64,000 nt of DNA, taken from a bacterium (GTDB taxonomy: Bacteria > Arandabacterota > Arandabacteria > Arandabacterales > Arandabacteraceae). Under the pieces are notes generated by a model. The model did not search any database. It was given only the letters and a program-made list of their open reading frames with translations, and was not told the DNA's origin. Below, one piece after another: positions 61,070-64,000 of this stretch. The stretch spans positions 1 to 64,000 of the forward strand of contig JAOZOU010000005.1 in assembly GCA_029933125.1 (NCBI GenBank). The letters run 5' to 3'. Numbering within the stretch: the stretch's first letter is position 1; the number at the start of each line of letters is the position of its first letter. Made by a program: the position numbers and the translations under genes.

Positions 61070-63010
61070 TCAATCCTTAAGCTTATAAAGCGTTATACGA
61101 TTTGATCTGTGGATTGGCTCGAGGCGCTTGGTGATGAACTCCTTGAGGAGATTGATGGCAGGAGCTTTGTAACGTGGTGCGAAGACTTGTCCAAGAAGAT
61201 TATTTACGAGAAAGTATCTAAAGCCCATCGATCGAATCCACCTCTCAAAGTTCTCAACCGAGCCTGAGCGTTCAACTGTCCTCATCAAGGTTGATGCCTC
61301 GAAAAAACTATCCGCAAAATAAGGACGATCAAGGTAGTAGCCTCGATTTTCCCAGATGAGAAGTATAGGTTCATTTGGCGGCAGATTCTTGTTTATGTAT
61401 TCCATCATTTCATACTCCTGAGTTGTTCGAGCGAGATAGGCTTGCTTTTGCTCGAGACCAGCAACAATAGGCAGACGATCGCAAAATGCTCCCGATGCAA
61501 CAGGTTTGCCATATTGGTCGGGCAAGATCATACCTGATATCTCAACTGCAAAAATCAGTAGAAGCACTATTGCCAGAAACTTCTTTCCAAAATATGTCCT
61601 GAGGTTTTCGAGAGCATATGAAGCAGCGATTCCAAGAAGAGCGAGAACAGGCAATAAGAATCTAAGCTGCTGGCTTGTAATCATCCAGAACACAAAGCCG
61701 ACTAGTGCAACAATGAGGACTTTCGTCATATTCCTGTCGCGTTTAAGGAATACCAGAGGCAGGAGAACAAGGAGGAGGGGATTGATCGTGCCATCAAACC
61801 TTGTGTAATTGAGTCCGGGTTTGCCCCGAGTGAAAACATTGAAAGGAAGCATGAGGTAATCGCCTATTCCTCTTCCCATCCCCATCGATCTTTGCCAATT
61901 CATAAGCTGTGCTGCCTGAACATTATCCCAGTTCTTGCCATCAAAGATTCTCTCGAGAAGCGGATAGAGGGGATTACCTATGTAAAGTTGGTTCTTCACC
62001 ATCCATGGCATAAAAGCTAGGAAGGTAACAAGGATTGCTATGCCGAGATGCTTGAGGTTTACTCTATCGTAAAGCACGGCGATGATGATACCAATTAGCA
62101 TGCCAGCTGCACTGTACTTTATTCCAAGCATGAAGCCTAGGAGAAGACCGAGCACGAAGAACTTCCGGTTACCCGCTATCTCCTTGCCACTCATAAGCAC
62201 CAGTACCACTGCGAGAGTAAACAGGGTGAGCAGGATATCAACATTGCAAACGATGCGATTATCGATGAGAAGCGGCTCAACGATGAGAATACTTGTTGCC
62301 ACAAGTGCCGCTGTTTTTCCACCGCAACGTCTTGCCGAAGTGTAAAGAGCAAAAGCCGTTGCCACAATGAGCAGGAAGTAAAATACCCTCGAGCCAACCT
62401 CTCCTGTTATTGAATAGGTTGCAGTGTAGAGTATCTCACCATTGTGGGGCATGTTTGCATACACGTTGAAAGGCAATTTCTCCAAGTGATGGAAGCGACA
62501 GTATGTCTTTGGCAGGTTGATGTGATAGACGAGGGCATCATTGGCTGTCAGAGGTGCGAGGCAATTGATAAGAGTGATGGAGAGTGCGAAAGCCAGCATG
62601 CCAAGGAAGAGCACCTCAAGAATATGAAACTCCCTCGGAAGACGTTTCGCAACAAACTTACCTATATCAATGATCTCATGGCGGGCGATCAAAGCAAGCA
62701 AGCCAAGTAAGAGACCCGTTGCAATTCCATATAGGAGACCAGCTGAGGCGAGGGCGAGGATCATGAGTCCGATGATGGCGAGACCAACACTTGTTCCAAT
62801 TACGATCCTCGTCTCCCTGATTTCGCCCTTGCCCAAAATCTTTAAGCCAACTCCACTGGCTATGACAAGAAATCCAGCACCAACCAAGATTGCAATTACA
62901 AAGATTGGGAGATTGTTTTGCTTGAGGAAAGGATGTGCCTGGCTCAAGATGAACACAAGCCACAGTATGATAGACCAGGCGCCGAAAATTATTGTCCATA
63001 GCTTTCGCAT
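61070..63010 (-). CDS. GT39/RgtA-like membrane glycosyltransferase
   Basis: 646 aa from ATG 63010 (AAAGGA 8 nt upstream; TTG 63067 and an inner ATG are in frame). About 13-14 membrane segments. A first luminal loop ALVYHINLPKTYCRFHHLEKLPFNVYANMPHNGE (in parts) with its acidic/His residues, VATSILIVEPLLIDNRIVCNVDILLTLF, and a soluble C-terminus (NRGYYLDRPYFADSFFEAS). The pattern fits the GT39/RgtA-RgtD group that uses polyprenyl-phosphate sugars. Convergent with AP5. I see no confident promoter; the start region lies back-to-back with the promoter of the next plus-strand gene. Confidence 0.83.
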   Translation of the reverse strand: MRKLWTIIFGAWSIILWLVFILSQAHPFLKQNNLPIFVIAILVGAGFLVIASGVGLKILGKGEIRETRIVIGTSVGLAIIGLMILALASAGLLYGIATGLLLGLLALIARHEIIDIGKFVAKRLPREFHILEVLFLGMLAFALSITLINCLAPLTANDALVYHINLPKTYCRFHHLEKLPFNVYANMPHNGEILYTATYSITGEVGSRVFYFLLIVATAFALYTSARRCGGKTAALVATSILIVEPLLIDNRIVCNVDILLTLFTLAVVLVLMSGKEIAGNRKFFVLGLLLGFMLGIKYSAAGMLIGIIIAVLYDRVNLKHLGIAILVTFLAFMPWMVKNQLYIGNPLYPLLERIFDGKNWDNVQAAQLMNWQRSMGMGRGIGDYLMLPFNVFTRGKPGLNYTRFDGTINPLLLVLLPLVFLKRDRNMTKVLIVALVGFVFWMITSQQLRFLLPVLALLGIAASYALENLRTYFGKKFLAIVLLLIFAVEISGMILPDQYGKPVASGAFCDRLPIVAGLEQKQAYLARTTQEYEMMEYINKNLPPNEPILLIWENRGYYLDRPYFADSFFEASTLMRTVERSGSVENFERWIRSMGFRYFLVNNLLGQVFAPRYKAPAINLLKEFITKRLEPIHRSNRITLYKLKD

Positions 63011-63074
63011 GACATCATCCTTTTGCGCTGTCATCTTAGGGTAACTCAGCTCTCCACTCAAGGGCAAAAATGGC

Positions 63075-63103
63075 TTGACACCCAGATTGGGCTTGCTTAT
63101 AGT
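63075..63103 (+). promoter_or_regulatory. Promoter of the PD40/PEGA lipoprotein gene
   Basis: TTGACA (63075-63080), 17-bp spacer, TATAGT (63098-63103); ~75-nt leader with GGAGG at 63161-63165. Confidence 0.75.
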
Positions 63104-63178
63104 GAAGCGAGCTAGTGGTGATTTCTAACCTATGGTGCCTTCCAAGGCGGATAAAATACTGGAGGTTCGTGACCTATC

Positions 63179-64000
63179 ATGAATCGCAAGGCAATCTATC
63201 TGATCTTGGCTAGTGTGGTGCTAGCACTATGGAGTTCGTGTGGCGAAGAGGGCGGTGTAACCCCTCCATGTATCAACTGTGATTTTTGGACACAGGCTTT
63301 CGGAGGTTCTGGCCGTCTTCCATCTGTTTCACCTGTAGACCCTAGCCTGATCGCCTTTTGCTCAACGAGGGATACCTCGGGTCTAGATACTTACTATCAC
63401 ATATGGGTTGTAAAACTCACTCAGACAGCTTCCGACACCAATTGGTTTTACCAGATAACGGCTGATCCATATCATGACTTCAATCCCGCCTGGTCGCCTG
63501 ATGGCAACAAGATTGCCTTTCAGCGCAGCGTAGGACCTGGCGACAGGTGGCAAATCTACGTCGTTGACGTCAGTGATCTCTCGAATCCTGGCACTCCTGA
63601 AGCAGTTACTGACGTTGTAACAGCCACCGATACCTTAACAATTCCATATTCTAACAAATGTCCCTCTTGGGTGAGCTTGGCTGGAGAGACCTGGATTGCT
63701 TTTTGCAACAGCCCCAAGGGTGGCGCCGACTCTGACATAGGAATGGTGCATTATCCTGATCTCGATAGCCTTGTCTGGGTAACAATAGATCCGAGTGACT
63801 TTGCAAACAACCAGGAAGGTGGAGTTCTTTCTTTTACCTTTGAGGACTATCAGGAATATAGCAATGGCTCCAACAAGATTGTTTTTGCCTCACCGAGCAG
63901 GAAAAAGGTCGGAGACTTAAGAGTCGTAGCAAAGAGCGAGGAGCAGCCTGACACAGTTGAAGCTGCCGATATCTTCATAAACGGAAAAGACTCTGGAAAG
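63179..64000 (+). CDS. PD40/TolB-like lipoprotein with PEGA-like domain (3' end missing)
   Basis: 274 codons from ATG 63179 to the window edge without a stop. The frame before the ATG is closed by a TGA at 63170, so the start is firm, though GGAGG is 13 nt away. Signal peptide with a Cys at residue 21 in ALWSSCGEE (lipobox-like). The mature part begins with a Cys-rich stretch (PPCINCDFW), then PD40/WD40-like propeller repeats (DFNPAWSPDGNKIAFQR, KCPSWV...WIAFCNSPKGG) and, at the edge, the start of a PEGA-like domain (AADIFINGKDSGK). Surface or periplasmic lipoprotein. Confidence 0.88.
   Translation, partial: MNRKAIYLILASVVLALWSSCGEEGGVTPPCINCDFWTQAFGGSGRLPSVSPVDPSLIAFCSTRDTSGLDTYYHIWVVKLTQTASDTNWFYQITADPYHDFNPAWSPDGNKIAFQRSVGPGDRWQIYVVDVSDLSNPGTPEAVTDVVTATDTLTIPYSNKCPSWVSLAGETWIAFCNSPKGGADSDIGMVHYPDLDSLVWVTIDPSDFANNQEGGVLSFTFEDYQEYSNGSNKIVFASPSRKKVGDLRVVAKSEEQPDTVEAADIFINGKDSGK

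Overview
The window looks like a chromosomal segment of an uncultivated, diderm (Gram-negative-type) bacterium, most plausibly in or near the FCB / WOR-3 / Eisenbacteria-like candidate lineages. The evidence is: secreted proteins ending in FlgD-like Ig domains of the type-IX-secretion style, lipoproteins, an outer-membrane beta-barrel, GGAGG ribosome sites, promoters of TTGACA-17-TATAAT type, and a complete V/A-type rotary ATPase in a bacterial gene context. A species cannot be named from this sequence. I see no tRNA, rRNA, CRISPR array, integrase or insertion sequence.

Layout. 0-7.6 kb: five secreted or surface proteins (the RCC1-repeat one is cut by the window edge). Three of them share an OB-fold-like module, and two share a short C-terminal tail, WGSIKxLYR. 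7.7-12.8 kb: a DASS/SLC13 anion permease with a universal stress protein, a secreted beta-propeller/transglutaminase fusion on the minus strand, and a porin-like protein behind a possible coupled leader peptide. 12.8-21.3 kb: three alkaline-phosphatase-superfamily (AP) hydrolases. One stands alone, one sits between ATP sulfurylase (sat) and APS kinase (cysC) in a sulfate-activation operon, and one ends a GT4 / thymidylate-kinase-like operon. 21.4-22.6 kb: a clostripain-family protease.

22.8-31.2 kb: a nine-gene V/A-ATPase operon (coiled-coil H/G-type subunit, C, I, K, F, E, A, B, D). 31.2-39.1 kb: Usp, PTS-EIIA, MFS, DUF6485, ResB-CcsA (System II cytochrome c maturation), VanZ-like, HisRS and AspRS, tightly packed. 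The AspRS carries the His signature of a non-discriminating enzyme, which predicts Asn-tRNA made by transamidation. 39.3-40.3 kb: a coiled-coil lipoprotein and a two-LysM secreted protein. 40.4-47.0 kb: the housekeeping set phoH, ybeY, CorC-like, recO, glyQ, glyS.

47.0-61.1 kb: an almost continuous, mostly overlapping run that continues from glyS: AP hydrolase, GT2, YfhO-like, GT39-like, YbhN-type flippase-like, second YfhO-like, GT39-TPR fusion, and an AP lipoprotein. A convergent GT-C-type membrane protein lies on the minus strand. This resembles an envelope-glycan or lipid-modification locus, and it is the best candidate for an undescribed system. Two of the five AP proteins and the APS kinase share a C-terminal tail of the form KxRLxxLGYI, which links the sulfate-activation and glycan regions. 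The last 0.8 kb is the 5' part of a PD40/PEGA lipoprotein gene running off the window.
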